Assembly (NCBI GenBank): GCA_026874595.1
Contig: CM049318.1
Location: 40,714,456-40,778,455, forward strand
Length of the DNA stretch: 64,000 bases
Direction: 5' to 3'
Source of the DNA: Sipunculus nudus
Lineage: Eukaryota; Annelida; Sipuncula; Golfingiida; Sipunculidae
Each line of letters opens with the position of its first letter. Positions within the stretch are counted from its first letter, which is position 1. Shown piece by piece: positions 39,052 to 52,934 of this stretch. The notes under the pieces were generated by a model that had not been told where the DNA came from, searched no databases, and saw nothing but the letters and a program-made list of their open reading frames with translations. A program made the translations under genes and the position numbers.

Positions 39052-41470
39052 TACAAATGTTGTACAACAGCCCTGGGAAAATTGGTCCGGGCTATCTAAG
39101 TCTAATTGTGCGCTCCTCCTATGACAGTAGTAAGATAGGATTATAGTGGCAAGACAAACCCATGGCGGTTGCAGAAATGACCTACAATGGTAGAACATTT
39201 GCAGGACTGTTATAGGTAAAATGTGCGGCTATCGTTGGGCTGTTGTAGGACATAAGATAACCAAAAAATTGTATGAAAGTCATAGGTTTATTGTAACAGT
39301 CATAAGGCATCATACACATCTGCCTGATATAAAGGATAACCTACGACTCTGAAAAAATGTTGAACATGTTCAAAATCCTACACCAAGAGTCTGCAACAGT
39401 TTTTTTCCATTGCAAAACACCTGCAATTCGCATAACACACCAAAGACTATCCTAGGAATTTCCCCAATTTTCTGTTGTACACCTGTGGTATGTGTGTGCT
39501 GATATGTATGTGAATTAGACTTAAGCAGTGACATTCATTTCTATGATGTATAACATGACATTTTGCTCTGGCTCACAAAAGGACACACAAGCTCCCTGTG
39601 AAAACTAAATCATAACTATGACAGATGAAGATGCTATATGGATCCATAGGGACAAGATCTACAGCTAGTGCTAATGAAATAAATAATTAATGGGTAACAT
39701 AGACATTACACTTTGGCAGACATACTGCATTAGTCTGCAAATACCAAGGTAATAATAGAGAGCTGTTGCATGAGAACATGGTCCACTTCAGACAGATATT
39801 GGTTTACATAAACCTCATGGAGCCCAGTAGAGACTTAACCCTTAACTGGGGGCACCTGTCTCCCATGTTAGCTGTCAGGTCCATTTGATTATGTATTGCA
39901 CATAGAGTAAGCAAATAATGACATATTATACAAAACTGCAGGATGGCATACATATAAAGCCAGGGGCACTTTGTAATGTTACTGCTAAAGGCACCTGCCC
40001 ATTTCTACATATTTAGCAGTGAACTGAGCCAGAATTTTGTTTCTGTGTGTGAATTCATATAACTGAAGGCAGGCTGTTTTTGTTATCTTGGTGTTCTTGA
40101 AGCACAGCATGAAATGTTCATCTTTTTTCAGAGTGATATGCTTTAACATACATCCTTTAGTTTCCACTTAGCCATGCAAAGTTTGTAGAAAATACATTTG
40201 TTAAGAGAAGGACCCTCCAGGTCTTTAACCATTTCATCTGCTGACAAGAATCAGGCCTCAAACAGGGCAATTTTCTGTGATTTCCCCTGGTTTTTAACTA
40301 CGATACAAACTCATATAAAATGGAACCATGTGAAAGCAACCTTGAAAAGCATCTGTCAAAGAAAATCCAAGAAAATTTTAATGTAGGAAATTGTAAGGTA
40401 TCCTAGACATTTAAACATTGTTGACACATCATTACCGACAATCATAGAACTTTGCAGCAAATGTGGAAGCTGTGCAGAAAACTGTAGATAAAGTGTAGGA
40501 AAACAGGAAAAAATAATGCACCATGATTTTCAGATCATCGTCTGCTAGCATGTTAAACCTTTGCAGTGGCATGCATGTCATGCAGTTTGTCCTTCTGATC
40601 TTAGTTCTATCCATGTGTTCTCATGTATTTATGTGTAAAGGTTCTGGAGTGTGGTGGTTGGTATGATGTTAAGTGTGCTGGACTTCTCACTACACATGTA
40701 CAAGGAGGTTGGGGCCCATTCAGACTGCCTTCCATGCTAAGACTCTCGCCAAAGTCAGATGAGACTGATTTTATCAGTGATACTAGACTATATGTATGCT
40801 GCTTTTACCTTTATTTGTTCCTTATCCATAACTGGTAGGTCTGTAATAAATGGATATGTTAAGATGAAGTCTTAAGCCTGTTCTCTCATCATCTTATTAC
40901 TGCCTCTTTATTGTCAGCAGCCAGTTCTGGTAGCTCATGATTGCTGTGACTACAAGGATCTCAGTGCTGTCATATTATTTGATAAATAGCCTGGTTTTCA
41001 GAGCATTCTGACAGACCAGGGGCTGATTATGAATAACTGAAGATTGCTGTAGCCAGGCATCAGAGGAGTATTGATAAGGCCTCAGCAGAGAACAGGGCAG
41101 CTCCCACTTGAAAGCCACAAAAAACAGTTAAAAGCCTGTAGAAGCAACAATTTGTTACCAGCCTGTGTGATATGAAACAAATCTGTTCCCTTGGGCAAAG
41201 GCAGTGAACTGAAAATGAGTTATGACAGATGCATTGATAATACAGAAAGCCCATCTAATGACTGTGAAAATATTGAACTGATGTTTTTTGTTCTGATATT
41301 TATCAGTAAATATGCATAAAACATCTATGCCATCTGAATATGGTGTTTTTCATGAATTTTATTTCAGATACATGCCACTATTGAGAAAATTGTGATTAGA
41401 ATATTTTTTCATAAAATTAAACAAAAAAAATTTAACATGCACAAAGTGTAAAATAGACAGATCATGGCAT

Positions 41471-41945
41471 ATGATTCTTGATTCAAAACACACCCAAAGT
41501 GAGACAGAGTGTATGGTTCTTGATTCAAAACACACCCAAATTGAGACAGGGTGTATGGTCCTTGATTCAAAACACACCCAAAGTGAGACAGAATATATGG
41601 TCCTTGATTCAAAACACACCCAAAGTGACACAGAGTGTATGGTCCTTGATTCAAAACACACCCAAAGTGAGAAGGAGTGTATGGTCCTTGATTCAAAACA
41701 CACCCAAAGTGAGACGGAGTGTATGGTCCTTGATTCAAAACACACCCAAAGTGAGACGGAGTGTATTGATTCAAACCATACACAAAGTGAGACGGAGTGT
41801 AAGGTCTTTGATTCAAAACACACCCAAAGTGAGGCAGAGTGTATGATCCTTGATTCAAAACACACCCAAAGTGAGACGGAGTGTATGGTCCTTGATTCAA
41901 AACACACCCAAAGTGAGACGAAGTGTATGGTCCTTGGTTCAAATT
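41471..41945. repeat. 42-bp minisatellite, about 11.5 units
   Basis: TTGATTCAAA recurs at 41478, 41520, 41562, 41604, 41646, 41688, 41730, 41766, 41808, 41850, 41892 and, changed, 41934. The spacing is 42 bases throughout, except one unit of 36. Each unit also carries ACACACCCAAAGTGAGAC. Because the period and the single indel are multiples of three, long open frames run through it on both strands (for example 41471-42169 on plus and 41359-42009 on minus). No splice or start context or conserved family supports coding. Confidence 0.95.
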
Positions 41946-44715
41946 CAATCCTCCTGGAGCAAAAGGTGAAACCCAGCCGGAGTATATTGTTGAGTTGTAA
42001 TCTAGCCAAACAAGCTGATTCATCAGCAATTACAACAACTTTAAATCACACACAGATCACATATAATAAATCTATTAAAATAAGAAAGGTTATCATATGC
42101 TCACTCAGTATGCTACTACTATACCACCTACAGGCTAAATATTCATGTATGAGGAAAGTATTCAAATAGAAATCTTGACACATTCATGTACAGTAAAGGA
42201 CAGATGATGATATTGGCAGCACCAGGAGACTGTAGAAGAAGAAGGTTGCTGCTGCCTGTAGCCTGCTGTGTCTGCTTGTAAAGAGTCTGTTCATCCCTTG
42301 CTGTTTGTTTGCCTGACCCCTACTCTTTACAGTCTGTCAGTAAGCACACACACAGCAGATGATGGGCTGGGTGCTGTCCTTTGTAACAGATCTCTACAGA
42401 TGATGCCATGGCTATAAAGAACCTGGCCAGTCTGTGAGATTTTCTTCTGTAGTATAGAATTACATACCAGTAGAAATACAAAATCTGTCTGGTCTCTAGA
42501 ACTTTTAGTTAATTTTTTATCACCATGATTTTACAGTGAGACAAGGAATCTGACATGAATGATTCAATCATGGTCTGCTTCTAAATAATCTGTGTTATAA
42601 TTGAGGGTGATGTCATGTAACTCCTCTGTGGCCGTGCTTAGGAAATGCCTCTTTTTGTTTCTAAGTTTCGGGAGTGATGCCAAATGTGTCCTAAGGGGGT
42701 ATTTTCTATGATTTCCCCATAAATCCTGAGGATTTGATATATGTTTTGTGAAAGGCCTATTGCAGTACCACCTTTGCGAAAAAATCACAGTGAACTCGGC
42801 CCATATCTACTAAGCCAATGGAAAAACTTTCCCCACACAGACACAGCCAAGGTCCCATTGCAAGGATGGGTAATATTCTAGTTCTACCTGACATGCCTGA
42901 CCAATTCGTGTAATTCTAGTCAGAGCAACACAAAGTGTTGGTCATGCTGAATTTAATTACTTCATGACTTGTTTTATCTTTGACCTTTTACTGTGGTTTC
43001 CACTGTCTGGCTGGTGTCAGTATGTCAGGATTGTAGTGATTTAACAATCATGTTAAAAACAGTTAAATGAGCTTTATTCTGAGTTATAATGCAATCTGAC
43101 CTCCTACCTTGACCCCAAAGTGAGGCCAGATATCATACTTCTCCAAGCCATTGATGGTCTCATTGACTGATGACTTTTACATATTTAGTCCATATTACAA
43201 TTTGTTCCTTTAAGGTACCAAAAACCTACAGATTACAGCAGCAGTCTCTGCTGATATGATTTTCAGCAGGATTAAAAATTAAGTTAAACCAGAACCAAGA
43301 TGTTGTTCTAGATTTTTCCTCATCTTCAAAATGTAAGTAGCTGACTTAATTGAGAATTTACATAATGTCATAGAATCCCCAGGGACAGGACCCATCAAAA
43401 ATAGGTTACCAGTAATTGCTTTAACACTTGCAATAATGGACAGTAGAGATATGAACATTCTCATAAAAGTAGAGGAAAGCAGCAGCCAGTTAAACATGAG
43501 AAGAGGCAGATTCTTAACACTCAGTTTCTCTTTCCTATTTATCCCCATCAAACAACATCAATCATTAACACCAGGGGAGCCACCTGTCAGGTCACATCAG
43601 GTCAGTTAGACAGCAGAGACACCGCCAGGTCAGCATTGAGGCAATAAACTCAGATTAGGGCAGGGTCTGTTATCACCTGGCCCAGTCAGCCCCAAAGGCT
43701 TGTACAGTCCCAGGGAACAGTTATACAACATTTGATTTGTAACTTAACAAATCCTGTGGTTTATGGGGGGACACAGGCTATTTTGGCTATAGTACATACT
43801 GAAGGCTGTGCACTCGACCTTTGCTGACCATATTGTTTATAAACTGTGCTCATGTTAAGTAATGATGCTGAACAGTGATCAAAGCCTTTGGTAGTACCCA
43901 CTGTAGCAGGTGGTTGATTGAGGCCATTCCAAGGAAATTGTGGAAAATTTGGCCAGCCAGGCGTCAGTTAAGCTTGGATAATACTTCCTTGGTTAAACAT
44001 GGATTTTCCTATATTGTGAGAATATTAGTGTAACCATCTTTTTTAGAGAGTGCTAAACCATGGCATTTTCTGTTCATGAAAAATTTGGATTTAAATATAA
44101 CTAAATGCTGTGTATTAACGGGATATGATGTACGATTTGAATTTGAGTCACGTGTACTCATGCTTACTCATCCACTCAATCATACCACAACTGCGCTCAG
44201 CGTCATTGAACATTGCCTGTGGCAGCCATTTATATACATTTTCATTACCGCAGCTTAAACTCCTGTGAGCAGCTTTGAGTAGACTTGTTCAATTATCGGG
44301 AGTAGGGAGGTTTCTTTTAATTGTGCTTGCAGGTGGCCATGAGGCTGTTCTCTGAGAAGATGATGGGTAGGGAGTAGCAATCATTAGATTACATGTTATG
44401 ACAACAACCGTGCGATACCAGACTTGTTGTTTGGCTTCATTAACCAAGCACGGGCTTCGGCCCCTAATTACAAAATCAAAGCCCGTTAAAATCTGTTTGA
44501 ACAAGACTTTGATAAGCGTTGGATATCACACCTCATGTTCAGGCAGCGTATATGAAGCTCCGGCACAGCTAATTGATCCAGGCGTAGCAGGTAAGATGTG
44601 AATAAAATAATATGACCAATGACTTTATTTACATTATTATGAATAATTTATCGAAATTAACTGACAATAATCTAAAAGCGCGTTAAAATATACACGACCG
44701 ATAATGGTCCTAGCT

Positions 44716-44825
44716 CCCGTACCCACGATCAAACCCTGTTTTGTACGGGCGGTCACCCATCCAAAAACTAACCCCTGTCATTCCAGCTTAACTAAGACGA
44801 TCGTTCAATCGATGTCACAGTTGTA
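44716..44825 (-). pseudogene. 5S rRNA-like sequence (5S pseudogene or 5S-derived SINE head)
   Basis: On the minus strand, GGTTAGTTTTTGGATGGGTG followed by ACCGCC matches the 5S rRNA internal promoter C-box region and the arm beyond it. GTTAAGCTGG upstream matches the A-box side (GTTAAGCAACG in animal 5S). The 5' third (GATTGAACGATCGTC) is weak and the last bases (GTACAAAACAGGG) only loosely follow 5S. The mismatches rule out a functional 5S gene. It could be a solitary pseudogene or the head of a SINE3-type element; no second copy lies in this window to decide. Confidence 0.6.
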
Positions 44826-47649
44826 CCATCCCGCGTAATTCACCTTATGTTGTAAATATTGGTGTTATAAATATCCCGCGTGAATTGCACACGGGGCACG
44901 TTCGTCACGGACATCCATTTGGAACTTGAACGCTTTATCATGTTTATATATTATGAAAAATGCAACTTTGTATCTTCAAAAATTTTATTGCAAACATGCT
45001 CTAATTTGATATGGAGGCTCAGTGTAATAAGAATCTAGGCAGATACAAAATGCGGTGCCCGCATGAGACGGAGGCATTTCACCTTAACATGGTCGACAGA
45101 AAACATCGTCGGCAGTCGCGAAATTAGAGTCATTTTAGAAATTATGCTTTCAAAATATTTTTTTGGGGTCGAGAAATTAGAGGGATCGCCAAATTGGAAT
45201 AAATACGATAGCTTAGAATTTTTTTTTATGGGTCCTGGTATGAGGTCGCAGCAAAGCCAATTCATTTTATGCAGTGATGGTTGTGGATAAAATGTATGTT
45301 TGTATATGTAATATACATGATTTGTACATATGATATATAAATAATAATAGTATTTAATAATATTTATGTGAGATTTATATATTATATATCTTCATGTATC
45401 CCTGCAATATTAAGAGTGGCAGTAAAAGATTAAGAAACCAGCTGCTTGAATAGAAACAGATACATGTATTGGGCAGATCACTAACCAGTGAATATTTGAC
45501 AGGCAAATGTTTCACATATTTACAATAATTTGGATCAATGTTTTCATGTTGATAAACACAATAATCCTAGGGAAACCCCTATGTGAAGTAAACAATTCAG
45601 CAGGATTCCTCATCCAACCCAATCCATTTAAAATTTTATGCCGGATGGGTGGCTACATGATCTGACAAAAATTTTGTGAAAAATTTTGTCAGATGATGGT
45701 TCGAATAAGTACCGCAACCGCCAATGCAATAAAAGGAATCGGTCCTTCATAATATCATATGTTCGACTCCAACCGCAACCATACCCAGTAGCAATAGCAT
45801 AAAGGAATCATAGCTTAAATCATTGAACTTCGGATCATTAGGTGCTTGGTTTGAACCCTTTATTGCCTCAAAATCAAAGTGATGGATTTTCAATAAAACC
45901 AATGTCTAAATGACAGATTATAACTTCTGGATTATTCAGTTCTAACCGATGCATATAAACCATGTTCTTATCATATGGTAACCATTCATACTTATTCGGC
46001 ACTGCCGGCTTGACATGTCCTTCTAAAAATGTATAACAAAGAAATGTCTCTAACTGTTCTGGATTAAAATGTTAATGAAAATGATTGCTCTTGATTCCCA
46101 GGCTGTAAGATCAGGCAAATGTCAAGGTTTGATGTTGTCAGGAATATGTGATGAATCTGATCTAATCAAATGGTGCAGAACCATGGTTTGTAATAGGCAG
46201 GAATTGGGGGTGAGTTTATCAAAGTGAATGTAATGTATTACTCTCACCATTCTGGATTTCAGGTTTTGAATATATATGGGACTGGAATTTTTACAGATAT
46301 AATTGTTTTCAAGGTTCCAAGGCTGGGGGGGGGGGGAACTTTCAAGGTACTATTGAAAACATATTTTTTTCTATGGATGCTGCTCAGATATTGGATCAGG
46401 ACTTTCAGCTTTGGAATGCTCTCGTTTTTACCATGATTTACCAGCTTTTTCCAGGCTGCTGGCAAATTTTTGTGTTGTCAGATTTTTCTTAGGGTTTGAT
46501 TGCCCATGCATCACATGGGGAAATTGTGATGCCAAACCTAAATGAAACGGCTGTAAACCAAGGTGAAAATCCAAGTGACCTGCATAGCAAAATGACTTGT
46601 GGCCTGATCAAGTGACAGCCTGAGTTTGAATTTGACATGCTTGCAGTCAGTTTTTAAAGAGCAGGTTTGTGTGACTCCTGTTGTTTCAGACTGTGGGGCT
46701 GGTGGTGTCTGTCAGCTAGTGCTGCCTACTAGCAAAAAGTGTTCAAAATCCAGCATGATCAATATGTTATTACTCATATGAGCAGGGTCTAAAGCTCTAG
46801 AGAATAGTTAATCAAATCTAGGTGTGTACATTTATATGTACATGTCCAGGTGATCTTATTTTATATCTAGTGTTTATCTTAAACATGTAAATGGACCATT
46901 GATGTGAAAACAGTATTGCTTTGCTGACTGAGGGTTTATGTGCTTGTTCACAAATGCATGATGTGAGAACTGACACATTGACTTCAACAATAACACCTGT
47001 AGTTCACATGACTCATAAATGAGTGACTCACTTATATTAATTATGTCAATAACCACCTTAATCATAAATAATTAGGATTTCACTAGCTGAGTGAATAGGT
47101 GGTACCTAATTTTTATTTTTTGTAATATTCTGTTAATAGGTATATCTTTTAGTATAAATAATAATTTAAAAAACTGGCAGTAGTTTAAACATATGTTGCC
47201 TTCTTATTTGCTTTTTTCAGGCCTTCTGCTATCATAACTTAAATGTGGTTATACAATGGTGCAAGGATTTTCTACATTAAAATACAAATTATAGACTGTT
47301 GTCTTAATGAAATGATATTATTTTATTGATATTCCTTTGCCAATAAATCATATTAACATTTCTGATTGTCAGCCCTAATTTTCTTATTGATTGACCACCA
47401 GACCAGGGCTGATTATAGATCCTGACTACCAGCCCTTAAAAAAAAAACAACTAGAGAGCACGCACAGAGCACAGACCTCTGCCAGTGCCAAACATTTTAA
47501 CAGGTCACATTCAAAAATTCTTTGCTGTGTTCCAAGGACAAATAATGCTGCCCAATTTTATGTAATGGAGTTGTTATCCAAGAAAAAGTCACAGAAAACA
47601 GGCAGAGAAAGAATTGCATTCATCAAAGCATGTACCTCTGCCAGTGAAG

Positions 47650-47860
47650 GTTAAATGGCCCTGCTGAATCCACCTCTGTATCTGGATCCACATCAAAACT
47701 TAACAAGGTCTTTGTGGCTAATGACTTGCTCTTCTACATAGTTTCATTGAAATCAGTTGAGTAGTTTCTTGTGTAAACCCATTAACAGACAAACCAGGTG
47801 ACTGAGAAACAGACATGAGTGAAATCATAACCTCCTTTGTGAAGGCAATAAATCTGTTAC
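47650..47860 (+). repeat. Retroposon 3' region (CATAACCTCCTT tail family)
   Basis: CTGGATCCACATCAAAAC is followed by TTCATTGAAATCAGTTGAG, ACAGACAAACCAGG and finally ATAACCTCCTTTGTGAAGG. This order of words is familiar from dispersed retroposons of marine invertebrates. It also agrees with the copies at 52935-53130 and 55780-55985. Class not determined. Confidence 0.5.
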
Positions 47861-48490
47861 GTTTTCAATACTTGGTATGTTCCATTATGTTTATAACAAG
47901 GTACTCACTTCTTTATATAAACTACAAAGCCAACAGCTAATGCTGTCTGAGGACACAAGAGTTAATGTTACTAGTTTATCTCTGTAGATACTGTTTACAC
48001 CAACAGCCCCTTGAAGAGTAGGTTATCTTTATATCTGGATTTAGTTATAAATAAATAATTGTCCCATCTGATAAATATTTCGTGCAAGAAACATTATACC
48101 AAGTATACTTTAACAAAGCATTATAGGTGTGTGGTTTTCTATGTACTGAGATAATAAAAATATTTCATCAAACATAATATTGTTCATTCTGTTGTAGAAT
48201 AACCAGTGCAACAACCATATATGATAGCAATATAATGTTTACAGCCTTATGGACAGACATCCACTCTTCTTCATATTAAATGCACAAGTATAGCAATTGG
48301 CAGCCATGTGGTAGAGCTGGCTCATTGAACATGGGCAAGTTGGATAATAGAAATGACATTGCAACATATGATGTATATTAACCACCACCAGGTGATGACC
48401 ACTTTTTGTTCCTGGCTGAGTGTATTTAACATCCATGTTGAGTGTAATTTAACATCAGTGATGTGGATTAGACATTTTCTTTATATTATA

Positions 48491-48667
48491 CAGTATAACC
48501 TAGCCTAACAACCACCTTTGTTTAGCGACCACCTCAAAACATCAACCAATTATTTTGGTCCTGATTCTTCTTTGCTCTATATATATAAGACCAGGCTTAG
48601 ATGACCACTTCACAAATGTAACCACATCATCTAGGTCCTGATGGTGGTCATCATTTTGACTTTACTC
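48491..48667. mobile_element. Miniature pogo-like element with TA target site
   Basis: The left end is TA then CAGTATAACCTAGCC, followed by two ACCACC words. The right end is TGGTGGTCATC then TTGACTTTACTC and TA. Terminal inverted repeats are short and imperfect. At 177 bp it is non-coding. It shares the CAGTRNAACC start and the ACCACC words with the larger element at 7375-8287. Confidence 0.5.
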
Positions 48668-50127
48668 TATTTATAAGCACACTTTATTCAGAGGTACAAA
48701 TGTGATGGTACTCAATTTGCTGGCTTTTTCAGGAGATGGTATCTGATAATCTCCAGGGCTTGACTTACCTGTCACAGCTGTATTAAACATATAAGTTTTA
48801 AACAAAATTTTAGGTCTAGTGTTAACCATTGCCTTTGTATATAAATTTTATTAAAAAACCTGTGGCTTTTATAATGAGACTGATAACCATACAGTAAAGA
48901 ACATGTTATTGTCAAACCTGATGAATCTCAGGTTTCTGTATTGGGCTTGGAAATTCCCATAAGACAGTAGTATAAGTAAAAGTATGTTTTGAATTTTAAA
49001 TACTCTAAATTTAGCATTTCTCGATTTTACAATGGATCTTTGAGGTACACAACCTGCTGTATCAAATGTTTAAGAACCTGCTGACTTGGGTTTATTCTTG
49101 TAAGCAGCTGTGTTTATGTTATCTTGCACTTACTGTGTTAACACATCAATTGGCATTATCAATCAAGCTTCATTTACAGGTTTTTAGACAATTTTACATG
49201 TGTTATGATTACATAAACAAGTAGAATGCACCAGGCGACCACAGGTATCTTTGATAAAAGAACTGGATAAAGAAACATAACAGATTCATTTATTTTAACA
49301 ATTACAAACTTCCTGTAAATCAGCCAAGCATTTGGTGTGAAACAAGCATGATGAGAAAAATATCACCAGGTATTATTATGTAAACTACCAGGAGTGTTCA
49401 GTAACCAGCCAGGTATGTCATTTCAAAGAAATGTTAAGGAATGATAACATTAGATGTTGAATAACTAAACCTGAACAGATGGGGTAGCTGAGGCATGTGT
49501 AACAAATAAATGAGAATCAAAGCTTACAGTGTATCAATCTAGCATATTGTTATAACTAAATGCTATTATACCTAAATATATGGTAATGACAGTGTTATAG
49601 TATATTAAGCTCACTGTAATAGAATTATTGTTAATGCAACAGCAAACATTATCTTAAATAATAGATGTTTATGGAACAACCATGTAATTTCCTAATTTTT
49701 TACATATACATACTGAAATGTTTGCATGTGGTTTTCAGGAAAACTTTTAACAGGCACACATTTTATTAGTTTTTACTGCTGATACTTTTAAGAATGAATT
49801 AAAACCCAGCACAGTTTGAGCAATGGACTTGTGTTTAAGGTATTTGACTTAGAATACTACCAGATTAATGATAGAGCATCAAAAAGGAACCCCAATAAAC
49901 TTTAAATACAAAAAAAAAAACGCAAAAATTCAACCCCACTGATATAAAGGAAACCACAGTATTTGATGAGTAAGTCTGTGAATGTGTCTTTTTTGTCACC
50001 TTTCTTTGAAGTTCACCTGGTCTTAATTAGTTTTTCATACCTGAACAGGTAGGATATTGCAATTTGATCCTTCTATGAAATCAACATATTATTTCAAGTA
50101 TAATATACAAGTACTATTCTTATCAAT

Positions 50128-50378
50128 CAGGGCTCATTTTAACGGTTAACCACTTGCCCTGGAGGGCAAATGAAAGTTCCAGAAAATAGTGGAAGGGCAA
50201 CTAGAAGTCAGCATAAACCTTTACCCAAGTAAAGGCTTGAAAAAGGATTTTTGTGTTGTTGAATACAATCAATAATATTTGTAGGACTACTGTAGTAAAA
50301 ATTCATAAAAAGCAAGTAAAAGCTAGCTGTTACTTGCCCGACTGGGCAAGTACTTTCAAAAGTTTAAGTCAAGCCCTG
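50128..50378. mobile_element. hAT-like miniature element
   Basis: The left end reads CAGGGCTCATTTTAACGG and the right end, on the other strand, CAGGGCTTGACTTAAAC. Both ends carry a CTTGCCC word followed by GGGCAA within 50 bases. CAGGGCTYG is a common start of hAT elements. I could not see the expected 8-bp target duplication, so the boundaries may be off by some bases. No coding frame. Confidence 0.55.
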
Positions 50379-51529
50379 TAAATTTCTGGGAACATATCAT
50401 ATATGGCTTTGTCTAATATATTTCAGAACACCACACCTAAAATTACTTTAATAATCTTAATCATATATCATCAACCTGTTTTACATGGATCTTCCATGAC
50501 AATACACCAGGTACCGGCAGAGGGTAATTCCCTTATTCGTCCTAAATCCTACAATGTTTTCACTGGGATATACTGCTGACATTTCATGTACAAATATGCT
50601 AAAACAACAAAGACACTATACTTTCCTGAATTTACCTGGTTTACCTGGTTCTATTAATAGATATATGTGACATTTCTCAATTAATTAAGTCATTAACCCC
50701 TTGCTTGGCATCTCTGTATAGCCTCTTTCAAATTTCATAAAGATCCAACAAAAACTGATCAGGTTATCAGTTATAACATTAATGTACAGAGTGTCAACAT
50801 TCAAAGTGTGAGAAACCTAAAATTTATCTAAACAGTATTCAATTAAAAACAAATAGGAAAGGGTTAAAACACATTTCTAATAGAACATAGTCAAGCAAAG
50901 GTAAAAATATCTAGTTTTTAGTCAGACAATGAGCACTGTCCTAGACAAGAAATATCTTCAGAAATGGAGACCCCATTAAACCTAACGCAGTTTGTTTGAT
51001 ATAGTACTGAACCTTAAGTCAATAAATCAATGATTTTCTCATTTGACTGTGGTTCTATGACAGGATAAAGAGGTTCTACAAGAGGCTTCACCACCATCAG
51101 CCTGCTCAGTTATGTGTGTTTGATTTGGCGTCTGTAGGCGAATGTTAACTATTTAACAGCTAACAAGAAACTTGTTTTTGGAGAGGCAGATGGAACAGCA
51201 GGCAGGCGACCTTCCCTGCTGTCTGGCTAATATTAGGTCAGTCCAGCACCCACTGGTATTTAAATATTTAACTTGAAATTTGTATTCTAAGGAAAGCAAG
51301 ATTCCACCATCCATATTGTGGGATGCTCCACAACTGGTGTTTGCATTCACTTATTTAGCCTATATTCCCAGGTTCATTCATGCATAAGTGACTGTACATT
51401 TGTGAATATTCAGTGATGATTTTCCAGAATCAGGATCATGTGCCAGATCCACACTAAAAAATCTAATCAATACACACACGAACAGGGATGAAGGCACACC
51501 CTCCTGTCAATAAGGCAGTAAGAAACTAC

Positions 51530-51790
51530 ATACTAAACCTAGCCTGAAGACCACCTGTATTATGTGACCACCCCACTTAACACTACTATTTTTGGTCTCA
51601 GACCACAGTCAAGCTTGTGATGATGTGAAGTGAAAACTCATCTAAAGGCCAGCCTTCTTACATGCTCATCCTCCTATTACATCCATTGTTATCATGCAGT
51701 CACAGACCTACAGTGATGTATGTGATGATGTACAATAAAACCTGGTGTGTCAACCACCTCTGCACAAACCCACCCCAACATGACAGGCAG
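51530..51790 (+). repeat. Fragments related to the pogo-like miniature family
   Basis: TAAACCTAGCCTGAAGACCACC at 51534 (split here: TAAACCTAGCC, then GAAGACCACC) and AATAAAACCTGGTG plus CAACCACC at 51733 both resemble the left end of 48491-48667. No matching right ends were found, so these are probably eroded or nested copies. Confidence 0.35.
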
Positions 51791-52934
51791 GTCTGTGAGT
51801 TTACACTGGTATGTTTATACATTATATGATACAGCATCCAATGTTATATTGGTATTGCAAGGTGTCATTGTATCAATCTGTTTATAGCATAATTATGATC
51901 ATCTTATGTACAGCAACAACAGACCTAAAACAACACACTTAAGCACCATACAAGACATGCAAGGTGAAAGGTCATCATTTTGAATGAAGGAAGTGGCACA
52001 GGTTTATCTATTTGTTTGTATCAGCAAATCTTATTAATAATTCAAAAATACATTTTATGAGTAGAAAGTTGCTCATCCATATATGAATGTGAAAACGTGG
52101 GCTTAGAATCCATTGAACTATGTAATATACCTCATCCTCATGTTGTATAATGTATAATGGGTGGAGTATTGCCATAGATGTTTTAACATGAGATCATGAT
52201 TCATTAATGACAGGCAGTATATTTGCTTACAGTTCAGCATGCAACTTAATTGAATAAATTTCCAATATGACTTCTGAAACTTGGCTTTCTGTTGTCCTGA
52301 AGGTGGTTTTGTTCTTGGCACTTTAAATCAATATATTGTAACCTGGTGTCTTTCATGACCTTTTAAAGACAAAAACATCTATAACATTGAAAGACACGGG
52401 ATATACTTATAAAATCTTCAGTAGCAGCATGTTTTGACAACATTAACAATGGTAGTTTATCATGATAGTGCTCCATATCTGATAAGTATTTATTTACTTT
52501 GTCATTTTATGTTATAATAAATGGTTTCTACAGACACAGATATACATACTTCCAGTTAACATAAAAGCGTGCATGTTCTCATATCATTATTTCAGAAGAA
52601 AGTCACACAGATCAAGTTATATCTACCGGTAGTGATGTTGTGTGTTGATCAGATGTATAGCTTACCCTTGTTTAGATACTGATATCAGATTTTTCGTGTC
52701 AGTTGATGCATCTGTTTGTTTCCTTAAAGCTAGAAAGTAGTAAGAAGCCATATATACTATAACAACTGACTTTAATCAAACTTCTAACTAACTCCATGGT
52801 TGTACTACAGGTCAGTACTGCCAGCTAGAACAAAGGTGCCCCAAGTACAGGTGAATGATTCTTGCCTTTATTCAGGAGTACTCAAAATATCCAGTCACAC
52901 TATGGCAAAGAAATATTTAAACAGAGGCATATTA

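Noticed and set aside
41359-42169. Long open frames on both strands (up to 232 codons)
   Set aside because: They are produced by the 42-bp minisatellite, whose period is a multiple of three. No homology and no splice signals.
44398-44601. 67-codon open frame that could be an alternative exon (ends near AGGTAAG)
   Set aside because: The AGCAGGTAAGATG site is donor-like, but the product matches nothing I know and lies in a repeat-like CpG patch.
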